The notes: generated from the letters alone by a model not told the origin. Shown: positions 47,639 to 62,600, counted from the first letter of the stretch. The stretch: DNA of 64,000 nucleotides from Saccharina japonica (GCA_008828725.1 MEHQ01002336.1:29040-93039), one strand, 5' to 3'. Made by a program: numbers and translations.

Positions 47639-47929
47639 CTGCGGGTTGTACGACGCGAGAGCGGATAAAAGCAGGGAGCGTCATACCAGGTGTAGGGTCA
47701 AGTACAACGTGCTTGAGCCCTAGCTTCTGCGAACACACCTCGAAATCGCGAAACCGACAAGCCAGGTGTGGCAGGTTCGGGGAGGCTGGGGTGTATTACG
47801 GTTATGTTTACTGTAAATAGAGCGTTCAGGATGGTACCGAAAGGAATAACGATGTCACCGGAACGGGCGTATGGTTTGCGCTCGTTGTGGCGGCATGCGG
47901 GTCGCGTTGTACAAGGGTAGTTTTGTACG

Positions 47930-49858
47930 TTGGATGTACCGTACATCGGCAAATTAAGAGCAGCCTGTCCGGAGCGGACAGTCTGCTTAGTGTACAGTTC
48001 GTACATAATTATACCCCTCCTGTGCGCTTCTGACCATCTATCTGTGTATGTATGTGCGTTGTACGCAAGCGTTTCAAGTCGTGCGAGTTTTTTGTTGTTG
48101 CAAATGCTCGCCTTTTTTTGTAACCGTACGTTCGTGAGGAAGGCCACGCTATTAATACGTACCTGCTACGTAGTCTAAAAGTGTACTGCCTGTACCTTGA
48201 AGAAGGTTTTCAGAAAAAATGGTCTATTCCTTGCCGTATGTCACTTTGACCGAAAGTTTAGCAACCCTACATTTTTTGCACTAGAGGGCAATCGGAGAAT
48301 ATATTATCGGTCACCGTGTGCTATTCCCATCCTTTTTTTGGCATCTGACTGGATGCTGGATGCTCGGTACTCGGTGACCTTCACGAGTCACGAGGATGTA
48401 CGAGTACGGCATATCTACGCATTCCCTCCAGGACACACGTGTAATCGCATAATGGCATTATGGTGTTCTAGCGACTCGCCCTGTTTCCAGATTGGCTGCA
48501 TTGCTGGTTGAGCTTGATGTTGGCACTGCAAAAAAAACTGCTAATACTGCTGTTGTGCAGTATATAAATAAGGGGGGGGGTGATATCATTATTTATTTTC
48601 TGAATTCGGGGAGACGAAATATATACTGCACGAGTGCCCGTACGCAGAGGTGGTTGCGTCCGCCCCGTGTGTTCGGCCTGTATACCTACAACATGACCCA
48701 TACACGACCAACCAACAGATCAAGAGCGTGAGCTTCTTCTAGTAGTGCTGGTCTGTGGCTCGAGTATGATTCTGCTGTTCGTATTTTACCTGTGCCACCC
48801 CTTATCGCCAAACAAGCATCGATCGTTCGCTAAACAAAGCCGAACAAACCACACGTACGAACCGTGCGCCCTTTGCATCTTTACGTCGAACTACAGCGAG
48901 TACCGCTCCGCTGCTGTCTGGTGGTTTTCGGGGTGATGGTACGAACGAACAAGATCCCAAGCTACATTACTGTAGTACGAGTAGCAGCACCTGGTCCGTA
49001 TTGCTGCCGTAGGTCGTTCGTACATAAGCGGTACGCTTACACGTATCATACGTATGTACTGTGGCATAACGCAAGGTCACATTCGTGTTACTTGTCAGAA
49101 GGACCCTCACCGATCGAAAGCGATATTTGTGCAGAATACTGCTGTAGTCAAAAAGTTTATCTGTGAAGAAGGGAGGCTCTTGGTAGCTGGGCTCGTTGAA
49201 AGTGACGAGTGGTTTCGGCCGCCGTGGTGGCGTGAGTCTGACGTGCGAGGCCTCCTGGCGGGGGGCGTGCCGGATACAGAGGGGAGAGCTCAAACGGCAA
49301 CTACAACTGCAACTTTCCGCAGCATCGGAAATTTCTCTGTCTGTGCCACTGGAGACGGGATATTTCTCAATCCCGAACAAAACACGAACTTACGTACAGC
49401 AGTGCGGTACATTGAAAAAAACGAATTATTGCGTAGTGAACAAAACACGAACTTAAGTACAGCAGTGCGGTACATTGAAAATATTCTCTGATTTCCCTCT
49501 AATGCAAAAAATATACGAAGGGTTGCTATATTTTTGGTCAAAGTGACATACGGCAAGAAATAGATCGACCAATTCCCGAAAACATTATTCAAGGTACAGA
49601 CAGGACAATTATTGTAAACTACGACGTACCTGGTACGTATTAATAGTGTGGCCTTCCTCACGAACGTACTGTTACAAGAAGAGGCAAGCATTTGCAACAA
49701 ATAAAACTCACACGATTTGAAACGTTTACAGCGCACATACATACACAGATAGATGGTCTAAAGCACACAGGAGGAGTAGAATTTTGTACGAGCTGTACAT
49801 ACACTAAGCAGACTGTCCGCTCCGGACAGGTTGCTCTCAATTTGCCGATGTACGGTAC
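47930..49858. mobile_element. Long inverted-repeat element, uninterrupted
   Basis: This is the intact form of the element at 8786-13262. Arms of about 380 bases at 47930-48314 and about 49475-49858 are inverted copies with scattered mismatches. The interior of about 1.2 kb holds a tandem pair of gaacaaaacacgaactta(c)gtacagcagtg blocks near 49374-49472 and no recognised transposase. The two copy A insertion sites are intact inside it. Confidence 0.7.
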
Positions 49859-49859
49859 C

Positions 49860-52800
49860 CCCAACGTTGCGCATGCAGACGTAAGACAGGAGAGATGGCA
49901 CACGACCTTTACTGTGGTATCCTGCACAGCAATCCCACCAGGTGATTGCAGTTCTTCCGCTTGAGATACGGATACTATGACCATATCCTTCGTTTCCTCT
50001 AAACTGACTGATTGCTCGTATACTTCAAAGTATTAGGGTACGCACGGTTTTTGCCGAACCAAGTTACGCTCACTACGCGCCCACAAAACTATTAACATGC
50101 TGTCAATGACCGCGCAGCCTAGGTTTTGTCTTGTGTTTTGCCGTCGCCGCCTCCAGAGCTCAACCCCGCTTCGAATTCCTAGCGCGAAAGTTGGCCACCC
50201 CCTTGTTAAAATAGGCCTCCAGTGTCTTCTCATCATATATATACCTTTATCTAAGGGCTTTCGATTTCTCAGGTATGTGGCGAGGGTGACGGTTGACATG
50301 TTATTTTGCCGGATGTTGCGTCAGCTGGGGCTACGACCGAAGACCTACCAAGCAGGTCTTGCGTCGGCCGACCCAAAAAAGTTGCCAATACATGTTTCGT
50401 CCGGCAGTACCTTGGTTCACGGCTGGCGGAAGGAAACGCAAGCAGCGGTGGTTGGCAGGAAATCGATGCCATTTATAAGCAATCCAGTTGGGGGCACCGA
50501 AACTGGCTACGCATTTGCGAGGCGAGTAATTTGTCGTACGTAAGCTGCACATAATGTGCTTTGCTTCGAGGATCCGTGTTACAAAGGATGCGCAAATAGA
50601 AGCCAAATGGGGGGGAGATGTGCGTGTTCGATTGCGCGCACAATATGTACGGTTTACGAAAACAGTGCCGTGAAAGGTTCGGCCAACGTTGCACGATACA
50701 TCGGAATGCGGTTCGTGTCTGAAACTCGACACCGATCAGTGTCACGGCTCTACCAGGCGCGGCAGTAGTTTTAGCAGCCCTGCGCATGCATGTTGTGCAA
50801 CGGCTTTCGTTGCACGCCTGAAATCACGGGACCAGACTCAAAATGCTAGCTGCATGTCCGCTGAATAATCCAGGTGTATCTGTAGCGAAAGACGCCAAGG
50901 GAATCACCCTGTACATTATTATCGTTTATAGTTATTACATGTTGTTGTGGGGACATGTGCAAAATTAATCATCTTAAGGGAATGGGGTGGTTGCACTTTT
51001 CTTTAAGCACAAGAAGAGCACTTCCGCTGCTGTACTAGGGCAACGACGGAGCACGACTCGTCTACCGTTAACCGCGCAGTGCTACGACGACGGAGCTTGA
51101 CACAGCCCAGGGGTGTTCGACGTTCTACCGAACCATTCCGCGCAGTTCTACGACGACCGAGCTTGACACAGTTGGATCAAGATACATCACTACATTTCTC
51201 CTATAATAGTCAACCAACCAACCGACCAGCCCCCACTTTATCGGGGACGAAACCACACCTTTCCTGTACGTACATCTCGTACACGGGGTCCTACATTATT
51301 ATTTGTTTTTTTCGTGGAAGTAGACGGAAGCTTCCATGGAAGCTTCCACCCACTTCCGTTATAAAAGCAATTAATGTACATAGAAGATCGCGTACACGGG
51401 AGCGCTTCTGGTATGTATAGCTCGTTCACTTCAAATGGCGGAAAGCCACTACGACAAAGTTCGAAGAACCAAAAAGGGCACTCCCACCGCAAACCAATGG
51501 ATTCAGATCCATAACTACATGACGATAAAATTACACAACACGCTTTAATTTTCAACCTAAAGCACTTCATTCAGCTATCCCAACGTCGGAGCGGAGCTCG
51601 TTTACTTCTAGAATCAATATCATGCTACTACGAAACAGCTTGTCACACCACAAATCTATATGTGAATTTCGACTTTCACCCAACCAATGGACCAAGATCC
51701 AATCCTACATGACACTTTTCGACACAAAAAAACAGACAAGCCACCGGGCTGTCTTCCCCTTAGGATATAGTCAGGGTTACTCTTCCTCTACAAGTGGCCA
51801 CAATCAATAAAATATGATTTGCGTGTTGCCTTACCCTTAAACTCGTGTTCTTTCTACCCATCTACATCAGTACACCCAGTGTCTGTCCTGATTCCCAATC
51901 CTAGAGAGATACGACGTACAAGTTCTGTGGTCACAAACTGTGAGACAAGAGAAAAAAACAAACCAAAATAAACGCAAATTAATGGGTAAATCAAGTGAAA
52001 AGTCAAAAGTACCGGGTACGAGAACACAACGACACGAGCCAAACAAAAAACATAGAAAAAAAAATGAAAAGAAAAAACGAATTCTGAAATGAAACATAAT
52101 ACAAATGACGCCGCAAGGAGACAAAAAAAGCGCCCGTAAGAAATAGGAACACATTTATTTGCCGTGACCAACACAGAAACCCAAAACTAAACCAAATAAT
52201 AGATCGAGTAAGCTGGTCTGGAGCAACCTAATAATATATCGAATAACCTCTCAGCCACTGAACTTACGCACAAGAAGAGTGGTAGTGTACAAGGGGGACG
52301 TGTCGACTCGTGTCAAAAACAGTGGGAACGTCACACAAAATACGAACTTGAAAAACCTCGACGTCGATCATCTGGGTTGACGTCACAACCGATGAACCTA
52401 TGTTACAAATTGTATACCATCAAAAAGTTATCGAAACCACGCAAAAATGCACCACCGCAGACCAGACGTCCCGGCATTTGACGGGTTTGCCGTACAGGGT
52501 GTATGTATCACCTTATTGTTTATGAGGCTACGTACTCGTTAATCTCTTAGAACGTATGTTACAAAATTGTACACCCTAAAGAAACTCTCAGAACCACACA
52601 AAATAGTACCACCACAGACGAGAAGTCCCGGCATTTGACGGGTTTGCCTTACGTACAGGGTGAGTGTTGATGGCACCTTATTGTTTATAGGGCTCCTCTC
52701 GTTTCAGGAATCTCACAAAAAACCTCACTCTAAAACCTCACCACCCAGAAAACAATAATCAGGCATAACAACCCGACGAATAATCCCGTGACTTGGGGCA

Positions 52801-53620
52801 TACATTACGATAAGGGGCATGCCTCATAATAAGGCATACCACTCTGTCCCGAAATATAAGCACCTTTTTTATTAACAAATACAATACAAACGATACTTAT
52901 AATCAGGCACGTGCTGTTACGGGGGATGATAGTAAATAGGACCTACAGTACGGTACACACTGTAACCTATATGTTTACGTATTTCTACCTACAGTATTTG
53001 GTCCTATTAACTATGGTCCTCCGTAATAGTATGCCTTTTTGGGTAGGTCTTCAGCTGAGGAGCCCTATCACAGCACGCCTCATCACACCTTCGTCCCGCC
53101 GCCAACGCAGAAGGGGGACCAAGATTGTGGAGCCGACCGAGGCGTTCTCCCGCCAAATCGGTACATAAAAGACACCGGGGCTCGTCGAGATGCAGATCAT
53201 AAATCAACAGGGTACAAGCTTGCCTGCGCATAATGTAGAATTTACGGACGAACTACTCGAGAACGTCAGAAACGTTGCAAAATATGACCCTTCCTCTTGC
53301 GCTCTTCGTGCCGTCCTTCCCATCGTGACATGCAGCCGGGTCGTTTCACTGCGGAAACAAAACGGCGGTGAGATGCGGCGGATAGGGGGTCGATGCAACG
53401 TTAGGGGCGGGGATTTGCACGGTGATCGACGAGTGATGTTGCTCGGGGTTTTGGGGACGGCTCACTACCGGAACCGGTGACAACATCAAAGCGTCGTATG
53501 GGTATTCTTATACCTCAAGCGCACCACGTGAAAATTGGAAAAACAACGTTTGGCGCAACCGCTGACACAATCTACCGACCACACGTCAATTGCATAACGT
53601 GTTCTACAATCCTGTTGAAG
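49860..53620. other. Copy B spacer, no gene recognised
   Basis: Equivalent of 13264-17020. It holds the tandem duplications near 51060-51171, 51420-51726 and 52401-52701 and the CCATGG-centred hairpin near 51311-51359. No gene was recognised. Confidence 0.45.
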
Positions 53621-53627
53621 CTAACAC

Positions 53628-56600
53628 TCAGCTCCGGAAAACACAAGACAGGATTAATGACTTTCGAGCACTGCTGTTGCTCACCTTTTCCTTGCAGCAC
53701 AGGTCAGCGGTGCAGCCGGAGTAATCGCACACGATGGTGTCGGCGTCGTCGACTGAGCAATGTTTGTCGGGGCACTTGTAGACCGAGCATCGCGCCTCAC
53801 AGCACTGCTTCTCCTCGCACTTGTCGCCGTCACACTTCACGTCACAGGCGTTATTGATCGGAGTGTAACCGTCGGAGCACTTGACGGAGTCGCAGTGCGG
53901 CTTGTGGGTTTTGTCATCTGGTGTGCGGCGGAAGCGTTTTGGGAGCAAGTTGAAGCCATGTTAAAAACTGGGTCAACCGCAAGCGAACAAGCACAAGTGT
54001 CACATTTCTTTCAGCTGTACCCTTGATCGGCTAGGCCAACGGTGCACTAGACAAAAAGGGGAAACGAAATCTCCACCTCTTTCCCAGGGACGAAACACAA
54101 AGAAAACCAGTGCGATAGGATGTGTGGACGAAAGTGCGAAAAACGAGTCTCGTTTTTCATATATGTACATATTTTACATGATTTTATTGTACCCCCTCCC
54201 CCCCCCCTGCCTGGGTCGCGCAAGTAGGGTAGTGGGTTGGCATAAAATGGTTTCGTTCGTGGACCCCTGGCCATGCCAATGTTGGAGGACGTTGGATGTT
54301 TAGCATACACACTTTTGGGAATGTCAAAATGACATTTACCGTATAAGACAGTGTATATCACACCCCCTGAGGTAAATTTCATAGCGAATTTTCTCCATAA
54401 CCTGGGGGGCACAGAAAACGAAAGAGGCGGCTTTCGGAGCATCTCGTCGAGATCTTTCCATACACGGGTCGCTCGGGGTTAGCGCTCGACCGATCGTCGA
54501 GCAAATCAGCGTTGAAATTCGCCCGAGGGGGTGTGGTATACAGTGCCATATACGGCACATTGCGGCTCACCGTCGCAGCACAGGTCGGTCGTGCACCCGG
54601 AGTAAGGGCAGTAGATGGTGTCGGAGTCGTGTGCAGGGGTGTACTCGTCGGGGCACTCGTAGTGCGAGCAGAATGTCTCGCAGCACTGCTCTTCGTCACA
54701 CTTCTCGCCTTCGCACTTGACGTCCTTGGCGTTCTCAATCAGATAGTAACCGTCGGAGCACTTTGCGGAGTCGCAGTACTTCTCCTCATCTGACGGATGC
54801 ACGAAACGGAAGTTGAGTAGAGTGCTACATGAGTTACACCGTACACGACCTTTGTAGCAGGCGTTGGAGAGTGCGTAACCGATCGTTAGTGCCAGCGTTT
54901 GTCAAACACCACTTACAAAGACATTTTAGTGCAAGTAGTGAGGCTCACCGTGGTCGCAGCAGAGGTCGGTCGTGCAGCCGGAGTAGTCACACTTGATGGT
55001 GTCAGCGTGGGATACGGAGGTGCACTTGTCGGGGCACCAGTAGCTCGAGCAGAATGCCTCGCAGCACTGCGTTTCCTCGCACTTGTCTCCTTCACACTTC
55101 ACGTGCTCGGCGTTGTCGATCAGAGAGTAACCGTCGGAGCATTTGATGGAGTCGCAGTACTTCTTCTCATCTGGCGCGCGGAAAGGTGTCAAAGTTGGTT
55201 CAAGATAAGTTAAGAGCATAGGATGTGTAGACCGGTTGGCCTGTACGTCGTCAACGTTTAATTCAAGTAGTCACTCCAAGGTATTTGTAGCGACAGTGGC
55301 TGGCATACGTTTGTTTGTCAAGGATAGACGGCTGTCTACGGATAGACCAGGATAACACGCGCGGTCATATGTATGGCGATGATATACTGCGGCACGACAT
55401 TCAGTTAGCACGAAGCCTTTGCGTCCAGATGAACACGCTCGAGATGTCAAGCGATTTCTAGACGGTGCATCTCGGGGTGTCAGCGCAGTGGGCCACGACG
55501 ACGAGTACTTGTAGACGTTGTAGCACACGACAGCAGCCTACCACGTTGTCACCTCTCATCGCTTCACCTGCACTCCCAACACGTAGACGATTATACGCAC
55601 ATAAAAAGCTGAACCCATTGTTAACTAACGTATACCAGGCACCTGGTATATATATATGTATATCTTTGACCAAACCACGGAATAGAGTTTGCTAAACAAC
55701 ACGTCAAACATTTGAAAGACATTTAAGAGTAAGACTCACCGTGGTCGCAGCACAGTTCGGTCGTGCACCCCGAGTAATCGCACTTGGTGGTGTCAGCGTC
55801 GTCTACTAGGGTGTGCTTGTCGGGGCACCAGTAGCTCGAGCAGAATGCCTCGCAGCACTGCTTTTCCTCGCACTTGTCGCCCTCGCACTTCACGTCTTCA
55901 GCGTTCTCGATCAGAGAGTAGCCGTCGGAGCACTTGACGGAGTCGCAGTACTTTTCATCTGGTGAGCGGACAGGTGTTTAAGTTCGTTCAAGATAAAGTG
56001 TTGCGTGTAGGTTGCGTAGCCTATACGTACAGTAGTTAACAGTCAGATGCAGCACCCGATCGAAGCAGTAGTAGTAGCGGCAGTGCCCAGCAAAGCTCAC
56101 TTGCCGCGGACCTACGATATATGCCGGTACGAGCATACTAGGATGAAACGTACCGTCATACTTCATACAGCAATCGGTTAGCACAGTGTTCAGTTGAAAG
56201 GGGGCCTTCTGGAATACACATCTGCATCGATACGTCGACACGAAGTCGCTCAACATCTCCGTGATTCTCTAGACGATGTGTATCGGGACGACTCTAGAGT
56301 TGGCGACACATCCTGACAGCCCAGGTGTTATAGACGACGTACAACACAACGCTAGTCCGCCATGCGGTCGCCTGACACAGCACCCCCTACATAGACTCCA
56401 ACAAGTACTTGTTCCCCGCCACGACGTTGGCCCCATGGGTACATGTTTCTTTTGACGCCACCGGTACTACAGGGGGTGCCATGAAACATAACAAGGCGTG
56501 AAGGCATTGTTAATATCATAGACTCACCGTGACCACAGCACAGGTCGGTGGTGCACCCGGAGTGGTCGCACTTGGTGGTGTCAGCGTGGTGAACGGGGGT

Positions 56601-59600
56601 GTACTTGTCGGGACACCAGTAGCTCGAGCAAAATGCCTCGCAGCACTGCTTTTCCTCGCATTTGTCGCCCTCACACTTCACATCCTTGGCGTTCTCGATC
56701 AGAGAGTAACCGTCGGAGCATTTCGCGGAGTCGCAATACTTCTCGTCTGGTGAACGACACGGAATTCAAGTAGGGTAAAATATGAGGTAGACCGTGTCAG
56801 AGTTTCGACAGGCGCAAAGATAATTATGGGCCGCGTTCAACCATGCAACTAATCACCCGTGACATTGGCTTGAGTTATGAGAGCGTTTGTTAATTACCTC
56901 CTGTACGAACCTACAAAATGTATTTTACCGTAATTGACACTCACCGTGACCACAGCACAGGTCGGTGGTGCACCCGGAGTGGTCGCACTTGGTGGTGTCA
57001 GCGTGGTGAACGGGAGTGTACTTGTCGGGGCACCAGTAGCTCGAGCAGAATGCCTCGCAGCACTGCTTTTCCTCGCACTTGTCGCCCTCACACTTCACAT
57101 CCTTGGCGTTCTCGATCAGAGAGTAACCGTCGGAGCATTTGGCGGAGTCGCAGTACTTCTCGTCTGGTGCACGAAACGGTTTATAAGTAGGGTGGAAGAT
57201 GAGGTAGACCGTGTCAAAGGTTCGGCAGGCGCGGAGAGATTTATGCGTGGCGTTCAATTATGCAATTAATCGCCCGTGCCATGGGCTAAGTTATGAGAGT
57301 GTTTGTCAATTACCTAAAATACAAGCCTACCAAATATATTTTACCAAACTTGACACTCACCGTGACCACAGCACAAGTCGGTGGTGCACCCGGAGTAGTC
57401 GCACTTGGTGGTGTCAGCGTGGTCTACCGGGGTGTACGTGTCGGGGCACGCGTAGCTCGAGCAGAATGCCTCGCAACACTGCTTTTCCTCGCACTTGTCG
57501 CCCTCACACTTCACATCCTTTGCGTTCTCGATCAGAGAGTAACCGTCGGAGCATTTGGCGGAGTCGCAGTACTTCTCGTCTGGTGCACGAAACGGAATAT
57601 AAGTAGGGTGGAAGATTAGGTAGACCGTGTCAAAGGTTCGACAGGCGCAGAGGGGTTTGTGCGCCGCGTTGAACTATGCAACTCATCGCCCGTGCCATTG
57701 GCTTACGTTATGAGAGCGTTTGTCAATTATCTACAGTACAAACCTACAAAACATATATTTACCATAATTGACACTCACCGTGACCACAGCACAAGCCGGT
57801 GGTGCACCCGGAGTAGTCGCACTTGGTGGTGTCAGCGTGGTGTACGGGGTTGTACTTGTCGGGGCACGCATAGCTCGAGCAGAATGCCTCACAGCACTGC
57901 TTTTCCTCGCACTTGTCGCCCTCACACTTCACATCCTTGGCGTTCTCGATCAGAGAGTAACCGTCGGAGCATTTGGCGGAGTCGCAGTACTTCTCGTCTG
58001 GTGCACGAAACGGAATCAGAGAGTAGACCGTGTCAGAGGTTCGGCAGGCGCAGAGAGTTTTGTGCGTCGTTTTCAACTATGCAACTAATCACACGTGCCA
58101 TTTGCTGAGTATTGACAGCGTTTTTTTAATTACCTATAAACCCTATAGACATACTTACTTTTGTCTATCTGAGGGATTGCCCACCGCTGGCCTCTAAGAG
58201 CTCCCACTTCGATACCGCCTCCTTCTATTACTTGACTACTTGCCGGAGCTTTCCTCCCTGTCTTTGTTTCCTATCATTTTTTGTAGGCGAGAGCCATTTT
58301 ATTTTTCGTTTTTGGGTTTGTGCGTGTACCCATATAGCACGGCAGCGCGGGCGAGCCCGGTACCTTCGCGGGTAGGGGAGGGCGCTGGCCAGTAGAGGGG
58401 GGGATGGACGGAACTCGGTCGCCTTTTCGTGGCTAGGCGTGGTGTGGCCATCGAGACTCGAGGGAAGCATGAAAGGGCTTTGTCTGCGTTGCTGCTGGCG
58501 GTGCGAATCTATTTTGTCCGAATTTATAAGGGTCGTTTCTTCCTGTAAAATAATACGCAAGCGGTGCTTATTTCTCAACCAAATAGAATTCACAGAGTGA
58601 CAGCCAGGCGGTTTGAACACCATCATGCTCAAGCGGGCGAACGAGGGCCACGGTGAGCACCGCGCTCACGCGAGGTGGGTCACGGGGCTCACTGGGGCAG
58701 AGAGGCAGTAGAGCTCGACCTGGATCGAATCGATGGCGAGGTGATCGCGGGGGGGCGGGTAGCATCGAGGGTTACAGAACATGACAGTCGTTTTAACGTG
58801 TTTGTTTGTTGAGCGGCGCAATCACGATATGCCATTTGGAGTATTCGTGTGTGATTCGAGATGTACGTGATTTTGTTTTTTCCGCCCGTTTGTTTTCGTT
58901 TTTGTTTCTCGCTCCTGTCGATTTGTTCTTTGTTCGAATACGACGAGTACGAGTACTCGTACGTACACCCGTACGTATGTACGTCTTTGTATCAGTTTTG
59001 TTTTTCGTACTTCACAACTTGACGACCGTGCTGTGCTGTGCTTTCTCTTTCATATTAGAAGTACATACAAGGTACGAAGTACTGCTGTTGTTACTGTACT
59101 ACTGTACCACACATGATTCCGAAAAAGGCATGAATCACACCCACAGCACGCAGCGCAGCGCCGTGCTGTGAGCCGTGTTGCTGTGCTTTCTCTTTCGGGC
59201 ATACAGCTTTGTTGTCCTGGAGCATGCTTGTCAAGTCCACCGTTTCTTCGCTGCACCATGAACCTCTTGGTATTGTCAAGTCGGTGCTTGCACTACATCA
59301 TGAACCTCTTCTGCACCTTTTCTTGCGCTAGCGTAGCGGGCGGCGTCAGCCGCCCACGGAGCGGAGCCCTTGTATATTTTACCATACTTGACACTCACCG
59401 TGACCACAGCACAGATCGGTGGTGCACCCGGAGTGGTCGCACTTGGTGGTGTCAGCGTGGTCTACGGGGGTGTAGTTGTCGGGGCACGCGTAGCTCGAGC
59501 ATAATGCCTCACAACACTGCTTTTCCTCGCACTTGTCGCCCTCACACTTCACATTCTTGGCGTTCTCGATCAGAGAGTAGCCGTCGGAGCACTTGATGGA

Positions 59601-62600
59601 GTCGCAGTACTTCTCGTCTGTTGCACGAAACGGAATTTAAGTAGGGTGGAAGATGAGGAAGACCGTGTCAAAGTTTCCACAGACGCAGAGAGGTTTATGC
59701 GTCGCTTTCAACTATGCAACTAATCACCCGTGCCATTGGCTTAAGTTATGAGAGTGTTTGTCAATTACCTACAGTATAAACCTACAAACTATATTGGACC
59801 ATAGTTGACACTCACCGTGGTCGCAGCACAGGTCGGTAGTGCACCCGGAGTGGTCGCACTTGGTGGTGTCAGCGTGGTCTACGGGGGTGTACGTGTCGGG
59901 GCACCAGTAGCTCGAGCAGAATGCCTCGCAACACTGCTTTTCCTCGCACTTGTCACCCTCACACTTCACATCCTTAGCGTTCTCAATCAGAGAGTAACCG
60001 TCGGAGCATTTGGCGGAGTCGCAGTACTTCTCCTCCTCTAGTGCACGAAAACGGAATCAAGGTAGGATGCATATTGATGAGAATGTGTGAATATAGTAGT
60101 ATTCTTGTAGAGAGTACGCTACATCGAAACGATGTGAAACATGTTCCGGGAGATAAAATACACGAGCCACCGGGCAGGTTATCCCACAAATGTACGACCT
60201 TAACCATATATGCTTGAATCGTCGCACACCCGAGTATTTATTTTTCGAGTATGCTACAAGTAATGATATACATGAGGTACTGGGGTACAACTGCCGTGTG
60301 CATGTACTCACCGGCAGGAATGATGCTGCTGTAAAAAGGAAACCGAAGCATATAGAGAGAGATCATCAACGGCAGATTCACACCCATGCATGGGCAGAAT
60401 GCGGCTTAGACATTTGGAAACATCTGAGGGAGTAATAGACCGGCGTGCAATAGACGCACGGTGGAGCAAAGGCAACGGGGGTTATGCCCCCTTGAAAACA
60501 CGCCGTGTACCTCGTGCGAGCCGGACGCCTGCTGCGATCGTTTCCATCCGACACGGTGTGCGTAGCATTCATGAGCTACAACATTGACCACCCATAAGCA
60601 CTCCCAAAACAAAAATCACGGAAACAAAAAGAGCCGCCAGCTTATATGCATAGCGTCTCGAATTACAGTACGAACTGCTAATAACGTTGGCGGTGTACTT
60701 AGTGAGTATGTCAAACGGGGCGCATACTGTTTTGTCTAGCATAATACAGGACTATACGTCACTAAAAACAATGTGCACTGTTATACAGCGCTGCTCCTGG
60801 TGAGTACATGCCCCCCCCCCCCAATTGTCTCAGTGTGATGGGATGCGTTTGTCGTCGACCGCTCCGAAACCTGTCCAAACGATATTTCAACTTGAGGTCC
60901 AAACGATATTTCAACTTGAGGCTGTCCAAACGATATTTCAACTTGAGGCTCACCGTGCTCGCAGCACTGGTCAAAGGAGCACCCGCAGTCCGTACACACG
61001 AGAGTGTCAGCGCCGTAGACCAGGGTGTAAGGGTCCGGACACTTGTAGGACGAGCAGTACGCCTCGCAGCACTGCTCTTCCTCGCACTTGTCGCCCTCAC
61101 AAGCCACGTGTTTGGCGTTCTCGATAAGCGAGTAGCCCTCAGAGCATTTGACGGAGTCGCAGTAGTACCCCTTCTCATCTGGTACGTGAAGCGGGATTTT
61201 AAGAAGGGTGGGAGATACGTTAGATCGTGCCTCCAGTCGTTGAGTAATTGTGGAGAACGCGTGTAAGGTGTTGTGCATCGCTCTTACCTATACCACCGAT
61301 CCTTCACGAAATTCGCTGACAAATGGAAGCGTTTATTATCCAGAAACAAACCTCGGAACGAAAAAGAGAAAAAAATGTTTGGCTAAAAATAGAGGCTCAC
61401 CGTGGTCGCAGCAGAGGTCAGTGGTGCACCCGGAGTGATCGCACTTGATGTAATCGGCGTCATGGATGGGGGTGTACTTGTCGGGACACCAGTAGCTCGA
61501 GCAGAGTTGCTCGCAGCAGCACTGCTTTTCGTCGCACTTGTCGCCTTCACACTTCACGTCTTTGGCGTTCTCGATCAGAGAGTAGCCGTCGGAGCATTTC
61601 ACGGAGTCGCAGTAGTACGCGTCCTTCTGCCAAACAGGGGCAATAAAGGTAGGCGACAGAGAGAGCAAGAACGTATGATATCAACGTCTACTGTAATCAT
61701 AAGTACGATACAACGCATGCCAACTTACCTCTGAGAGCTACACTTCATGAAATGTTAATGGCAGGGGTCGTTGCCGCATCATTATAGCGGAGTACTTACT
61801 ACAACGCCCAGGATTCCTACGATCGTACGGACAGTCTTCTTCTCCGGTTTACTGAATACGCTACTACGCTATCGAAACAGGGCAGAGCGACCAGTACACC
61901 GTTTTTGTTTGTGGTCGATTTCAGGGCTGAAACGATGCTCTTACAGCAGTCGATTGCAGACGAGGAATCATCAAGCGTCTTATCATAATCGGTACGACAA
62001 TTCGCACAGAGTTCGTGCGGCCTCGTACCGTCAGAGAGCGCTTTCCACGGAGTCCGCTGTCAGCATTTCCTGCTACACCTGCAAGTTGTAGAGGGGGGGC
62101 GCGAGAGCGATACGCGCAACGGGGGTTACTTTAAAATAAACGTGCCTTTTGGTTTCCTGGCTTCTCGTCACTGTGTCGTAACACCAAACGCTGGGCATGG
62201 CAGTCTCAGGCGGGCTGGCTGGCGTGGATCACGGCTGCGCTTGCTTGTGCTCACATGATCAACGAGCATGGTGAACAAGAGAACGATGTCGCACCGGAAA
62301 GGGCTTGAACACCAACACCGAGCGCTCGTTGGTGACATTTCGGTTGGTGCTGTTGTCGCGGTTGCTTCGGGTAGGCTTACCACCAGATATTTCCGAGGCT
62401 CATCACCCCTTTATGGTATAGGAGCGCTTCAACCTGAACTACAGTAGTACCCAACTTGAAAACAAAACTAAAGTTGAAAAACAAAGTCAGATACGATACA
62501 TAATGGCACGGACTGCTTTACTGTACGTACATATCATTTACCACTATCGATTTTTCTTCAAATTTTTCACATCGGGCGCCCAAGGGTGGTTTGAGTACGT

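Larger units (their letters stand above)
39178..58955 (+). repeat. Segmental duplication, copy B
   Basis: This is the direct copy of 1-23188. It starts at the shared string beginning ggtacgccgcaaaaggg. About 30 bases of it, around 39218-39250, differ from copy A. It lacks both transposon insertions of copy A and shows clean empty sites at 49454-49456 (TAA) and 49559-49563 (AATAG). It carries four rather than six units in the part of the 417-bp array that precedes the inserted element. Its first 720 bases also form the outer end of the right arm of the large inverted repeat, so copy B abuts and overlaps that structure. Confidence 0.95.
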
